Shown here: piece after piece, positions 27,653 through 36,818 of the stretch
Layout: every line of letters begins with the position of its first letter
Position numbering within the stretch: position 1 is the first letter of the stretch
Assembly: GCA_024508675.1 (NCBI GenBank)
Contig: JANINQ010000021.1
Location: 372,001 to 436,000 of the forward strand
Source of the DNA: Afipia sp.
GTDB lineage: Bacteria > Pseudomonadota > Alphaproteobacteria > Rhizobiales > Xanthobacteraceae
Direction of reading: 5' to 3'
Length of the DNA stretch: 64,000 nucleotides
The notes under the pieces: model-generated
Told to the model about the DNA's origin: nothing
What the model saw: the letters and a program-made list of their open reading frames with translations, nothing else
The model's database searches: none
Made by a program: the position numbers and the translations under genes

Positions 27653-29242
27653 ATGCTGAATACGCCCCGCTCCCGCCGCGGCATGGTGACCTCGCCGCAT
27701 CATCTGGCCTCTGAAGCCGGACTGCGCGTACTGCGCGAAGGAGGCAACGCCATCGAGGCAACGCTCGCCATGGCCGCGAGCCTGCCTGTGGTGTATCCCC
27801 ACATGAATTCGATCGGCGGCGATGGCTTCTGGCTGATCTCGAAGGACGGCAAGCCGCCCATCGCCGTGGACGGCTGCGGCGCGGCGGCACAAGCCGCAAC
27901 AGTGGATTTCTACAAAAGCAAGGGCCTCTCCGCGATTCCGTCGCGCGGCCCTCTCGCCGCCAATACCGTCGCGGGCACATTGTCCGGCTGGGCTGAAGTG
28001 ATCGCGATCAACAAGGAAATGGGCGGCAGGCTTCCGCTCTCCCGGCTGGTCGAGGATGCAGTCTGGTCCGCAGAAAACGGCTTCGCCGTCACGGCCACGC
28101 AGCAGGAACTGACAGAAACCAAGCTGGCCGAACTGAAGGACTCGCCGGGCTTTGTCGATACGTTCCTGTTCAATGGCAAGCTCCCGAAGGAAGGCCAGTT
28201 GATGAAGCTGCCTGCGCTGGGCGCAACGCTGAAGCGCCTCGGCAAGGACGGCCCGATGGATTTCTACACTGGGACGCTGGCGAAGGAGATCGCGGCGGAT
28301 CTGGCGCGCTGCGGCTCGCCTGTGACGCTTGCCGATCTCGCCGCCCACAAGGCGCAGCGCCGCGAGGCGCTGTCCGTCGCGATCAAGGGGGCGACGCTCT
28401 ACAACTTCCCGCCGCCGACACAGGGCCTCGCCTCGCTGATGATCCTTGCGATCTTCGAGCGGCTCGGCATCAAAGAAGCCGAGACCTTCGAATATCTTCA
28501 CGGCATTGTCGAAGCCACCAAGCAGGCGTTTCTGGTGCGCGACCGCATCGTCGGCGATCCCGCCCTGATGACGGAAAAGGCCGAACACTATCTGACGCCG
28601 GAAATTCTGGACGAACTCGCCTCGCGTGTCGCGCATCACCGCGCGCTGCCGTGGCCGGTGCCGGTGAATCCGGGCGACACCGTGTGGCTCGGGGCCATCG
28701 ACAAGGATGGCATCGCCGTCAGCTTTATCCAGAGCATCTACTTCGAATTCGGCTCGGGCTGCGTGCTCGAGAATTCCGGCATTGTCTGGCAGAACCGCGG
28801 CTCGAGCTTCCTGCTTGAGGGCGACGGACCGCGTACGCTGCGCCCCGGCCGCAAGCCGTTCCACACTCTCAACCCCGCGATGGCGCTGTTCAACGACGGC
28901 CGCCGCATGGTCTATGGCAACATGGGCGGCGAAGGCCAGCCGCAGAGCCAGTCCGCCGTGTTCAGCCGTTATGCGATGTACGGTCAGGGCCTGCAGGCTG
29001 CGATCACCGCACCGCGCTGGCTGCTCGGCAAGACATGGGGCGATGCCACGGTGACGCTCAAGCTGGAAGACCGCTTCGATCCGGCGGTGGTTCAGGCCAT
29101 GCGCGATGTCGGTCACGACATCGAGATCCTGCCCGCCTTCACCTCGACCATGGGCCATGCCGGTGCGGTGGTACGCCACCCAGACGGCATGTTCGAGGGC
29201 GCAACCGATCCGCGCAGCGACGGCGCGGCGATGGGATTTTGA
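27653..29242 (+). CDS. Gamma-glutamyltransferase family protein
   Basis: The 529-residue N-terminal nucleophile hydrolase homologue is encoded as one precursor that would self-cleave. The N-terminal MVTSPHHLASEAGLRVLREGGNAIEATLAMAA and NSIGGDGFW stretches are family hallmarks. The putative nucleophile is the Thr in PGDTVWLGAIDKDG (near residue 345), followed by the small-subunit FEFGSGCVLENSGIVWQN and NMGGEGQPQSQSA. The THxSVVD form of classical GGT is changed to TVWLGAID, so it belongs to a GGT-like subgroup whose substrate may not be glutathione. No signal peptide is visible with the ATG at 27653, suggesting a cytoplasmic enzyme. Confidence 0.85.
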   Translation: MLNTPRSRRGMVTSPHHLASEAGLRVLREGGNAIEATLAMAASLPVVYPHMNSIGGDGFWLISKDGKPPIAVDGCGAAAQAATVDFYKSKGLSAIPSRGPLAANTVAGTLSGWAEVIAINKEMGGRLPLSRLVEDAVWSAENGFAVTATQQELTETKLAELKDSPGFVDTFLFNGKLPKEGQLMKLPALGATLKRLGKDGPMDFYTGTLAKEIAADLARCGSPVTLADLAAHKAQRREALSVAIKGATLYNFPPPTQGLASLMILAIFERLGIKEAETFEYLHGIVEATKQAFLVRDRIVGDPALMTEKAEHYLTPEILDELASRVAHHRALPWPVPVNPGDTVWLGAIDKDGIAVSFIQSIYFEFGSGCVLENSGIVWQNRGSSFLLEGDGPRTLRPGRKPFHTLNPAMALFNDGRRMVYGNMGGEGQPQSQSAVFSRYAMYGQGLQAAITAPRWLLGKTWGDATVTLKLEDRFDPAVVQAMRDVGHDIEILPAFTSTMGHAGAVVRHPDGMFEGATDPRSDGAAMGF

Positions 29243-29314
29243 GAGTCGGAGGAGTCGCTTAGGCGCGACGCTTCACCTTCACGGAAAACGTGATTTAGGA
29301 TTGAGAGCCAACTT

Positions 29315-29341
29315 GCGGGGAGAGTCATAACCTCTTCCCGC
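29315..29341 (+). terminator. Stem-loop after the gamma-glutamyltransferase gene
   Basis: GCGGGGAGAG and CTCTTCCCGC pair over 10 bp (one G-U) around a 7-base loop, 72 bases after the stop. There is no long T run. It is probably a terminator component together with the next hairpin. Confidence 0.45.
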
Positions 29342-29361
29342 GACTCTGCTTTCCACGATTG

Positions 29362-29390
29362 AAAGCTGCGGCTATTTCCGCCGCAGCTTT
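29362..29390. terminator. Hairpin overlapping the 3' end of the aldolase gene
   Basis: A perfect 10-bp stem (AAAGCTGCGG / CCGCAGCTTT) is followed on the plus strand by a T run. It overlaps the last codons (KKLRRK, stop) of the minus-strand aldolase gene. It can serve as terminator for the plus-strand gene and as the 3' hairpin of the minus-strand operon. Confidence 0.6.
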
Positions 29391-30031
29391 TTCATCGCAT
29401 CGACGCAGCGGCCGGTGATGACTTCCCAGTTCCCGGACCTGATGTCCGAGGCCGGACAGAGCCATGAGCCGCCCGCCGCAACCACATTCGGCTCCGCCAG
29501 CCATGTCGCGACATTGTCGGCATTGACACCACCGGTTGGACAGAACCGCGTGTTCGGAAACGGCCCCGCCAGTGCACGCAGCATCGGGATGCCCCCCGCC
29601 TGCCCGGCGGGGAAGAATTTCAAAAGGCTGAATCCCCTCGCCTGCGCCTGCATGACTTCGGAGGCCGTTGCCACACCCGGTAACAGCGGCAGATCGCTGT
29701 CCGCCGCTGCGTCCAGCAGTTCCGCCGTGGCGCCGGGGCTGACCGCAAACTGCGCGCCCAGCGCCTGCGCACGGCGAAGGTCATCGCCGCTCAGCACGGT
29801 CCCCATTCCGACAATTGCGCCGGGAACTTCCGCAATGATCGCCTTGGCCGCAGTCGCAGCCACCTCGGTGCGGAACGTGACTTCGAGGACATTCACGCCC
29901 CCGGCAACGAGCGCCTGCGCCAGCGGCACGGCATCCTCGACACGATCGATGGTCAGCACCGGCACGATCCGCGCCGGGATCAGGATCTGCTCCAGAGCCT
30001 TCAATCGCGCAGAAGCCGACAGACCGGTCAT
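29372..30031 (-). CDS. eda: KDPG/KDPGal-type aldolase (Eda family)
   Basis: This class I aldolase is expected to split 2-keto-3-deoxy-6-phosphogluconate or a related phosphorylated ketodeoxy acid into pyruvate and an aldehyde phosphate. The 219 residues show the Schiff-base lysine in LLKFFPAGQAGG, the conserved VLEVTFRTEVA near residue 43 and the CPTGGVNADN phosphate-binding loop near the C-terminus. The start overlaps the stop of the upstream kinase gene by 4 bases (ATGA). Pairing kinase and aldolase in one operon suggests that the kinase phosphorylates the ketodeoxy acid and this enzyme cleaves it. The exact sugar is not determined. Confidence 0.9.
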   Translation of the reverse strand: MTGLSASARLKALEQILIPARIVPVLTIDRVEDAVPLAQALVAGGVNVLEVTFRTEVAATAAKAIIAEVPGAIVGMGTVLSGDDLRRAQALGAQFAVSPGATAELLDAAADSDLPLLPGVATASEVMQAQARGFSLLKFFPAGQAGGIPMLRALAGPFPNTRFCPTGGVNADNVATWLAEPNVVAAGGSWLCPASDIRSGNWEVITGRCVDAMKKLRRK

Positions 30032-30957
30032 GACGATCGCTCCCTTTCCACCGCATTCACTGGCGGCATGTGCTTGCGTGGAATGATCGCCCCGCGATGG
30101 CCGACCACCGCACCCGCCAGGCGATGCCCGGCCTGCGCGGCCTCGACAGGCGCGACACCGTTCAGCCGTGCAGCAAGGTAAGCGGCGGCGAAACTGTCGC
30201 CCGCCGCCGTCGTATCCACCACCCTGCTGACCGGGTCCGCCTTAACAGTGTGCTCCGCGGTGTCGTATCTGACAACGCAGCCCGGTTCTGCAAGTTTCAG
30301 CACCACCTCGCCAGCCGCCATACGATCGATCAGTTCACCGTGCATGCGGGCTCCGAACAGCGGCGTCAGGTCATCGACAGACGCCAACACGATATCCGCC
30401 ACCGCCAGCATGTCGCGATAAACCTGACGGGCAATGTCCAGGTCCGGCCAGCCCTGCATGCGGAAATTGGTATCGAAGGCGATCCGCGCCGAACCCTTGC
30501 GCGCTGTCTTCAGCGCTTCGATCAGCCGCTGGCGGCCATCGGCGCCATACAGCGAGAGCGTGACGCCTGACAGATAGACCAGATCGTAATTTGCGAGCGA
30601 GGCGAGCAGTTCGCCGGTTTCGGGCAAATCGAGCAACTGACGCGCGGCGGAATTTTCCCGCCAGTAATAGAACGACCGCTCCCCTGCTTCATTGGTCCGG
30701 ATCGCATAAAGACCCGGCAGCTTGCCCGGCACGCGCACCACGCGACCGATGCCGACGCCTTCGTCGGCCCAGCCCCTGATCATTTCATCGCTGAAGGGAT
30801 CGTTGCCGAGCGCGGTTATATAATCCACGCTCACACCAAGGCGCGCAAGATAAACCGCCGTGTTCAGCGTGTCGCCGCCATGGCTGCGCGTAAGGCTGTT
30901 ATCCGCCCCCTGCGAGAGCTCGATCATGCACTCGCCGATGCAGGCAACGGTGGTCAT
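30028..30957 (-). CDS. PfkB-family sugar kinase, 2-keto-3-deoxygluconate kinase-like
   Basis: The 309-residue ribokinase-fold protein has the N-terminal VACIGECMIELS and GGDTLNTAVYLARLG substrate region and the C-terminal ATP/anion-hole signature DTTAAGDSFAAAYLAARLNG, with the catalytic Asp in AAGDS. The SFYYWRENSAARQL segment is typical of 2-keto-3-deoxygluconate (KdgK) kinases. ATG at 30957 is used; a GTG one codon earlier is equally open. It lies between the DenD-like gene (4-base gap) and eda (4-base overlap), so the three are translationally linked. It would make the phosphorylated substrate of the downstream aldolase. Confidence 0.85.
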   Translation of the reverse strand: MTTVACIGECMIELSQGADNSLTRSHGGDTLNTAVYLARLGVSVDYITALGNDPFSDEMIRGWADEGVGIGRVVRVPGKLPGLYAIRTNEAGERSFYYWRENSAARQLLDLPETGELLASLANYDLVYLSGVTLSLYGADGRQRLIEALKTARKGSARIAFDTNFRMQGWPDLDIARQVYRDMLAVADIVLASVDDLTPLFGARMHGELIDRMAAGEVVLKLAEPGCVVRYDTAEHTVKADPVSRVVDTTAAGDSFAAAYLAARLNGVAPVEAAQAGHRLAGAVVGHRGAIIPRKHMPPVNAVERERSS

Positions 30958-30961
30958 CACA

Positions 30962-31945
30962 TCAGCTTACGAACTTTCCGCCGAGTTCGTCTTCGATATG
31001 AATGCGAATAATATCGTCGAAGGTCTTTTCGGCGGTGATGAAGCCCAGCTTGAGCGCCCGGTCGGTGACGAAATCGCGCGGCCATCCGGCAACAATGCCG
31101 GTGATGGTCTGGTCGGGCACGCGCTTGATACGGTCCGTCACGCTCTTGCCCGCGACACGGCCAAGCGCCGCGATCTGCTCGCCTACCGTCGCCGACAATC
31201 CCGGCATGCTGAGCGCGCGGCGCGGGCCGATGGTATTCGTGTCCATGGTGCCCGCATGAAGCAGGAAACCCACCGCGGAGCGCGGCGACGCGTGCCAGTG
31301 GCGCACATCCTCAGACACCGGCAGCACTGCTTCCTTGCCCGCCAGCGGCTCGCGGATGATGTTGGAGAAGAATCCCGAAGCCGCCTTGTTTGGCAGGCCC
31401 GGCCGCACGCAGATAGTGGGCAGACGGATGCTGACGCCGTCGAACAATCCCTTGCGGGTGTAATCGGAGATCAGCAGTTCGCCGATGGCCTTCTGCGTGC
31501 CATAGCTCGTCAGCGGCGCGGAGAGGAATTCATCGCCAATTTTGTCGGGGAACGGCGCGCCGAACACCGCGATTGAGGATGTAAAGACGATCCGCGGCTT
31601 GTAGCCGCCGCCGATGGCGCGTACCGCGTCGATCAGATAGCGGGTGCCGTCGAGATTGATCCGGTAGCCCTTGTCGAAATCGGCCTCGGCCTCTCCCGAC
31701 ACAATGGCCGCAAGATGGAAGATCACATCCGGCCTCCCCGCGACGAGCTTCGTCACGGCGGCCTGATCGGCGACATCGCAGGTCACGACGTCGGCGGGAA
31801 TGGAGGTTTCCGGCTTCGCCGGCGCGACGACATCCTGCAGCGTCAGGCGGGTAATATCGGACTTGCCGAGCCGTCCATCGCGGGTCAGCCGCTCGACGAG
31901 TTTGCGCCCGACCATACCGGCCGCGCCGAGAACCAGAATATGCAA
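30962..31945 (-). CDS. NAD-dependent epimerase/dehydratase family, D-erythronate dehydrogenase (DenD)-like
   Basis: The 327-residue extended short-chain dehydrogenase has an N-terminal LVLGAAGMVGRKLVERL (GxxGxxG), an Asp at the end of strand 2 (LTLQDVV) that favours NAD, and the active-site Tyr-Lys pair in SYGTQKAIGELL. It resembles DenD enzymes that oxidise four-carbon sugar acids. The partners OtnK/OtnC/OtnI are absent, so erythronate specificity is only a family-level guess; oxidation of another aldonate or aldose is possible. It starts with TTG behind a good AAAGG ribosome site, 34 bases after the ABC permease gene. Confidence 0.75.
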   Translation of the reverse strand: MHILVLGAAGMVGRKLVERLTRDGRLGKSDITRLTLQDVVAPAKPETSIPADVVTCDVADQAAVTKLVAGRPDVIFHLAAIVSGEAEADFDKGYRINLDGTRYLIDAVRAIGGGYKPRIVFTSSIAVFGAPFPDKIGDEFLSAPLTSYGTQKAIGELLISDYTRKGLFDGVSIRLPTICVRPGLPNKAASGFFSNIIREPLAGKEAVLPVSEDVRHWHASPRSAVGFLLHAGTMDTNTIGPRRALSMPGLSATVGEQIAALGRVAGKSVTDRIKRVPDQTITGIVAGWPRDFVTDRALKLGFITAEKTFDDIIRIHIEDELGGKFVS

Positions 31946-31979
31946 GGTGTCGCCTTTCCGTGAAGTTTCTTCTTGAACC

Positions 31980-32891
31980 TTATTCCTTGACCGCGCCGGT
32001 CATGGCCGAGACGTAGTGCTCGACAAAGAACGCATAAAGGATGACCAGCGGCAGCGAGCCGACCAGAGCGCCCGCCATCAGCGAGCCCCACTTGTAGATG
32101 TCGCCGTCGACGAACTCGTTGACGATCGCCACCGGCACCGTCTTGTTCGGCGTCGAAGCCAGGAAGGTCAGTGCGTAGATGAACTCGTTCCAGCACAGCG
32201 TGAAGCAGAAGATGAACGCCGAAATCAGGCCCGGCACCGCGAGCGGCAGCACGATCTTGGTCAGAATCTGCCAGCGGCTGGCGCCGTCGATCAGCGCACA
32301 TTCTTCAAGTTCATAAGGAATGGTCTTGAAATATCCCATCAGCAGCCATGTCGAGAACGGGATCAGCAGCGTGGGATAGACAAGGATCAGCGACAGCGGC
32401 GAGTCGAACAGGCCGTAGGAATGGATCACCGACGCCAGCGGAATGAACAGGATCGACGGCGGAACAAGGTAGGCCAAGAAGATCAGCGCACTGACCGTTT
32501 CCGCGCCCTTGAAGCGCAAGCGCACGATGGCATAGGCCGCCAGAACGCTCGCCACGATGGACAGGAAGGTTGCCGCTGCGGCGACATACATCGTGTTCCA
32601 CAGCCAGCGCGGATATTCCGTCTCGAACAGCAGCTTGTAGATGTGCTTGAAAGTCGGATTCACCACCCAGAACGGATTGTAGGTTTCCATGTCGATGAGC
32701 TGCTCGTCCGGCTTAATGGATGTCAGCGCCATCCAGTAAAACGGAAACAGCAGGATCACGACCATGATGAAAAGCGGGATATAGAGCGTGATGATCTTGC
32801 GCGGCAGGCTCTCAAGGTAGCTCATGCCCTCGCTGTTATCGGTCATGGCCTGCGTCGATGCCGCCGGCGGATGCGCTGCATGATCGGTCAT
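31980..32891 (-). CDS. Carbohydrate ABC transporter permease (CUT1, MalG-like)
   Basis: The 303-residue inner-membrane permease has six predicted TM segments. It has the EAA loop LEECALIDGASRWQILTKIVLPLAVPGLISA (EAA-x3-G form) that contacts the ATPase. The N-terminal 25 residues are hydrophilic and repeat MTDxxxx, which is unusual; translation may start at one of several ATGs. It is the second permease of the importer and partners with the permease encoded upstream at 32976-33935. The substrate is probably a sugar or sugar acid, given the downstream kinase and aldolase genes. Confidence 0.9.
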   Translation of the reverse strand: MTDHAAHPPAASTQAMTDNSEGMSYLESLPRKIITLYIPLFIMVVILLFPFYWMALTSIKPDEQLIDMETYNPFWVVNPTFKHIYKLLFETEYPRWLWNTMYVAAAATFLSIVASVLAAYAIVRLRFKGAETVSALIFLAYLVPPSILFIPLASVIHSYGLFDSPLSLILVYPTLLIPFSTWLLMGYFKTIPYELEECALIDGASRWQILTKIVLPLAVPGLISAFIFCFTLCWNEFIYALTFLASTPNKTVPVAIVNEFVDGDIYKWGSLMAGALVGSLPLVILYAFFVEHYVSAMTGAVKE

Positions 32892-32975
32892 TGTTGAATC
32901 CTTGCTGCCGCTTGCGGCGCGCGCACGAGGCTTGCCCCGTTCGCGTAAAATGTCATCTGCAACATCGCGGATATA

Positions 32976-33935
32976 TCAATCATTGTCCGATCCCTGCTGC
33001 CATTTCCGGCGCTGCATGCCGAACCAGGAGATGGTGATCGCCGCGAGAAGGAACGGAATCATCGCGGTGGCGACCGCCGCACCCTCGCCCAGCCTGCCGC
33101 TGAGAATGCCGCGCTGATAGCTCAAGGTCGCCATCAGATGCGTCGCATTCACCGGGCCGCCGCGGGTCAGTGCCCAGATCAACTGGAAGTCGGTGAAGGT
33201 GAACAATACCGAGAACGTCATCACCACGGCAATGATCGGCGTCAGCAGCGGATAGGTGATGTAGCGGAAGCGCTGCCAGTTGCTGGCGCCGTCAAGTGTT
33301 GCGGCCTCATACAGCGACGGAGAGACTGTCTGCAGTCCTGCCAACAGCGTGATGGCGACGAACGGAACGCCGCGCCAGATATTGGCGATAATGACGCTGA
33401 TGCGCGCCCAGGTCGAATCGCCGAGGAAGTTGATGTTCTGGTGAATGATGCCGAGCTTGGTCAGCGACCACGAGATGATCGAGAACTGGGAATCGTAGAT
33501 CCACCAGAATGCGATGGCCGAGAGCACTGTCGGCACGATGAAGGGGATCAGCACCGCGGCCCGAATCATCGCCTTGAACGGCATGTTACGATTGAGCAGC
33601 AGCGCGAGATAAAGTCCGAGCGCGAATTTGATGGCGCTGGCGACGATCGTATAGAGCAGCGTGTTGAACACCGAGAGCCAGAAGACGCCGTCTTCCCAGA
33701 GCCACTCGTAATTCTCGATACCGATAAATTCGCCGGGCCGTCCAATGCGGACGTCGGTGAAACTCATCCAGATGCCGAGGCCCAGCGGATAGGCCAGGAA
33801 CAGCAGCAGAAAGGCCGCCGCCGGCAGCATGAACCACATCGCAATCCAGTTGCGGTTCGCACTGAGCCGCTGCCAGAGCGACTGCGAACTTACATAGACC
33901 TGCTGTTTGGGCATCGACGCCGGTATCGTGCTCAT
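32976..33935 (-). CDS. Carbohydrate ABC transporter permease (CUT1, MalF-like)
   Basis: The 319-residue permease has about six TM helices, starting with WIAMWFMLPAAAFLLLFLAYPLGLGIWMSFTD. The EAA loop is SLYEAATLDGASNWQRFRYITYPLLTPIIAV. ATG at 33935 is preferred because GAAGG lies 9 bases upstream; a TTG three codons earlier is also open. It lies between the binding-protein gene and the MalG-like gene, with 140 and 84 bases of spacing, and forms a heterodimeric channel with the latter. Confidence 0.9.
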   Translation of the reverse strand: MSTIPASMPKQQVYVSSQSLWQRLSANRNWIAMWFMLPAAAFLLLFLAYPLGLGIWMSFTDVRIGRPGEFIGIENYEWLWEDGVFWLSVFNTLLYTIVASAIKFALGLYLALLLNRNMPFKAMIRAAVLIPFIVPTVLSAIAFWWIYDSQFSIISWSLTKLGIIHQNINFLGDSTWARISVIIANIWRGVPFVAITLLAGLQTVSPSLYEAATLDGASNWQRFRYITYPLLTPIIAVVMTFSVLFTFTDFQLIWALTRGGPVNATHLMATLSYQRGILSGRLGEGAAVATAMIPFLLAAITISWFGMQRRKWQQGSDND

Positions 33936-34031
33936 AAGACCCAACCTTCGGGATCAGAACCTTTCGCACGCGTTCTGCAACATACACCGCTTTTGCGGCC
34001 AGAACACGCGCAACCCATCACGTCAAGGAGA

Positions 34032-34062
34032 CACCGGCGCGGAACTGGGTTCCACGCCGGTG
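34032..34062 (-). terminator. Strong hairpin after the substrate-binding protein gene
   Basis: CACCGGCG pairs with CGCCGGTG and GGAAC with GTTCC across one mismatch, giving 13 bp around a TGG loop, 13 bases past the binding-protein stop. There is no long U-tract, so partial termination or 3'-end protection is likely. It would raise expression of the binding protein over the membrane subunits. Confidence 0.6.
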
Positions 34063-34075
34063 CTGCTATGACTGC

Positions 34076-35401
34076 TTAGCGATACAGACGCTTGGCCTGC
34101 CGCTCCGCGAAGGCAATCGAGCCCTTGAGGTCTTCGCGGCCGGTGCAGTAATTCGCGAACATGTCCACGACCAGGAAGTCCGCAATCGCCGCCGCCGCGT
34201 TCTCGCCGAGCGTACCAAGACCGCCGGGGGTCAGGGTGCGCTTGGCAACGTCGCGGTACACGGTGTTCTTCGGGTCCGACGTCCAGACCGGATTGTTGTC
34301 GTAGCCGTTGAGGAACGGCGACAGATAGCCCGATGCGGACACCAGCCACGGATTGAACTGATCGGCTTCCATCATGAATGCGGTCAACGCCTTGCACGCC
34401 TGAGGGAACTTCGTGAAGTTGAAGGTCATCATCGTGAACGGCAGATGCAGTTCGGTCGGCTTGCCCGCCGGGCCGATCGGCATGTAGGCGTGGTTCATGT
34501 CCTCGGCGACCGCCTTGTTCTCGCGCTTGGCGGTGACATAGACCGAGATGCCGTTACAGGTGACGTGCAACTGACCGGCAAGGAAGGCCTTGTTGTTCGA
34601 GGAATCGTTCCACGAGGCGGTGCCCGGAATGAAGTTGTCGTACAGCGCCTTGACGTATTCCAGCGCCTTGGCGGTTTCCGGCGAGTTGATGATGACCTTG
34701 TCGTTCTTGTCGACGAGATAGCCGCCATGGGTCCAGAGCGCCCAGTGCAGCCAGGTGTTGGCATCGCCCGACGCGTGGCCGATGGCCATGCCGGCCGGCG
34801 TGCCGTTCTTGTTGAGCGCCTTGACGAGTTCGAGGAAGCCCGCCGTGTCCTTCGGGAATTCCTTGAAGCCGGCCTTCTCGCACGAGCTGATGCGATAGTT
34901 CATCAGCGCGCCGGTGCAGGCGACCGGAATGCCGATCCACTTGCCAGCCTTGTTCTTGCCGTAGGCGTTGGCCGAGTCGGCCCAGCCGCCGTACTTCTTG
35001 CCGAGATAGTCGGCGACATCGGTGACGTCGATGCACTTGGTCGGCAAAAGATGCGGCAACGAGTAGAGGCCCCACACCATGTCGAGGCCCTGCCCGGTGT
35101 TGGCAGCGACCGAAGCCTTCGGCTGAATATCGTCGTAGGATTCGTTGGAGACGTTGACTTCGACGCCAGTTGCCTTGGTGAAGGCCGCGATGATGTCCAT
35201 GAAGGCCTTGTCTTCGGCTTCCACGAAGCGCTTCCAGCGCAGCAGGTTGATCTTGGCGCCCTTCTCCGGCTTCCACTGGGTGGTCTGCGCCCAGGCCTTT
35301 GCGAAGCCGAGCAACTGATCGGCGGAGAGCGTCGCGGCGCCGGCGAGAACCGATGCACCACCCTTCAGCAGCGCACGGCGATTTGGTGTGAACTTATCCA
35401 T
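34076..35401 (-). CDS. ABC transporter substrate-binding protein, CUT1 family, Tat signal
   Basis: The 441-residue extracytoplasmic sugar-binding protein (family 1) carries a twin-arginine signal (PNRRALLKGGASVLAGAATLS), consistent with export in folded form. The mature part begins around QTTQWKPEKGAKINLLRWK and has GVEVNVSNESYDDIQPKASVAANTGQGLDMVWG and GYLSPFLNGYDNNPVW, typical of carbohydrate ABC receptors. It is the second gene of the operon after the ATPase gene. The ligand is unknown but likely a sugar acid or polyol. Confidence 0.9.
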   Translation of the reverse strand: MDKFTPNRRALLKGGASVLAGAATLSADQLLGFAKAWAQTTQWKPEKGAKINLLRWKRFVEAEDKAFMDIIAAFTKATGVEVNVSNESYDDIQPKASVAANTGQGLDMVWGLYSLPHLLPTKCIDVTDVADYLGKKYGGWADSANAYGKNKAGKWIGIPVACTGALMNYRISSCEKAGFKEFPKDTAGFLELVKALNKNGTPAGMAIGHASGDANTWLHWALWTHGGYLVDKNDKVIINSPETAKALEYVKALYDNFIPGTASWNDSSNNKAFLAGQLHVTCNGISVYVTAKRENKAVAEDMNHAYMPIGPAGKPTELHLPFTMMTFNFTKFPQACKALTAFMMEADQFNPWLVSASGYLSPFLNGYDNNPVWTSDPKNTVYRDVAKRTLTPGGLGTLGENAAAAIADFLVVDMFANYCTGREDLKGSIAFAERQAKRLYR

Positions 35402-35475
35402 CTTGTCTCATCTCCCTGTTGTACCGGCTCTTGGTTGTTCCGGCCGGCTGTTGGCAATGATCTGGCAGGCGTAAA

Positions 35476-36543
<1,068 letters not shown>

Positions 36544-36679
36544 GCAGTCTCTCCTCCTCTGTCGTCCCGGCGTCGTCCGGCGAAAGCCGTCGCTGCTCTT
36601 TGATTCTTGGGCCGCGTTCTTGAACGTGATGTCCGAAAGTGCGTCGAACCCATTCTCCGCGGTTTGCCCGTTCTTGCTA

Positions 36680-36695
36680 TTAGACAGACGTCTTA
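36680..36695. promoter_or_regulatory. Candidate operator in the ugpC/dehydratase divergent region
   Basis: TTAGAC-AGAC-GTCTTA is an imperfect dyad (5 of 6 arm positions pair) containing a perfect AGACGTCT core. It lies centrally between divergent starts and resembles FadR-subgroup GntR operators (TNAGACN-type half-sites). No GntR gene is present in the window. Confidence 0.35.
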
Positions 36696-36818
36696 GCAGG
36701 GATTTTCAATTTTGTCCCAAAGATCGGATGTTTGATCCGGCAGCGTTGCAGATGCCGCGTCGACATGCAAACATTACCTGCACGCGAACGAACAAGTGTG
36801 CAGTGCGGGAGAAAACTT

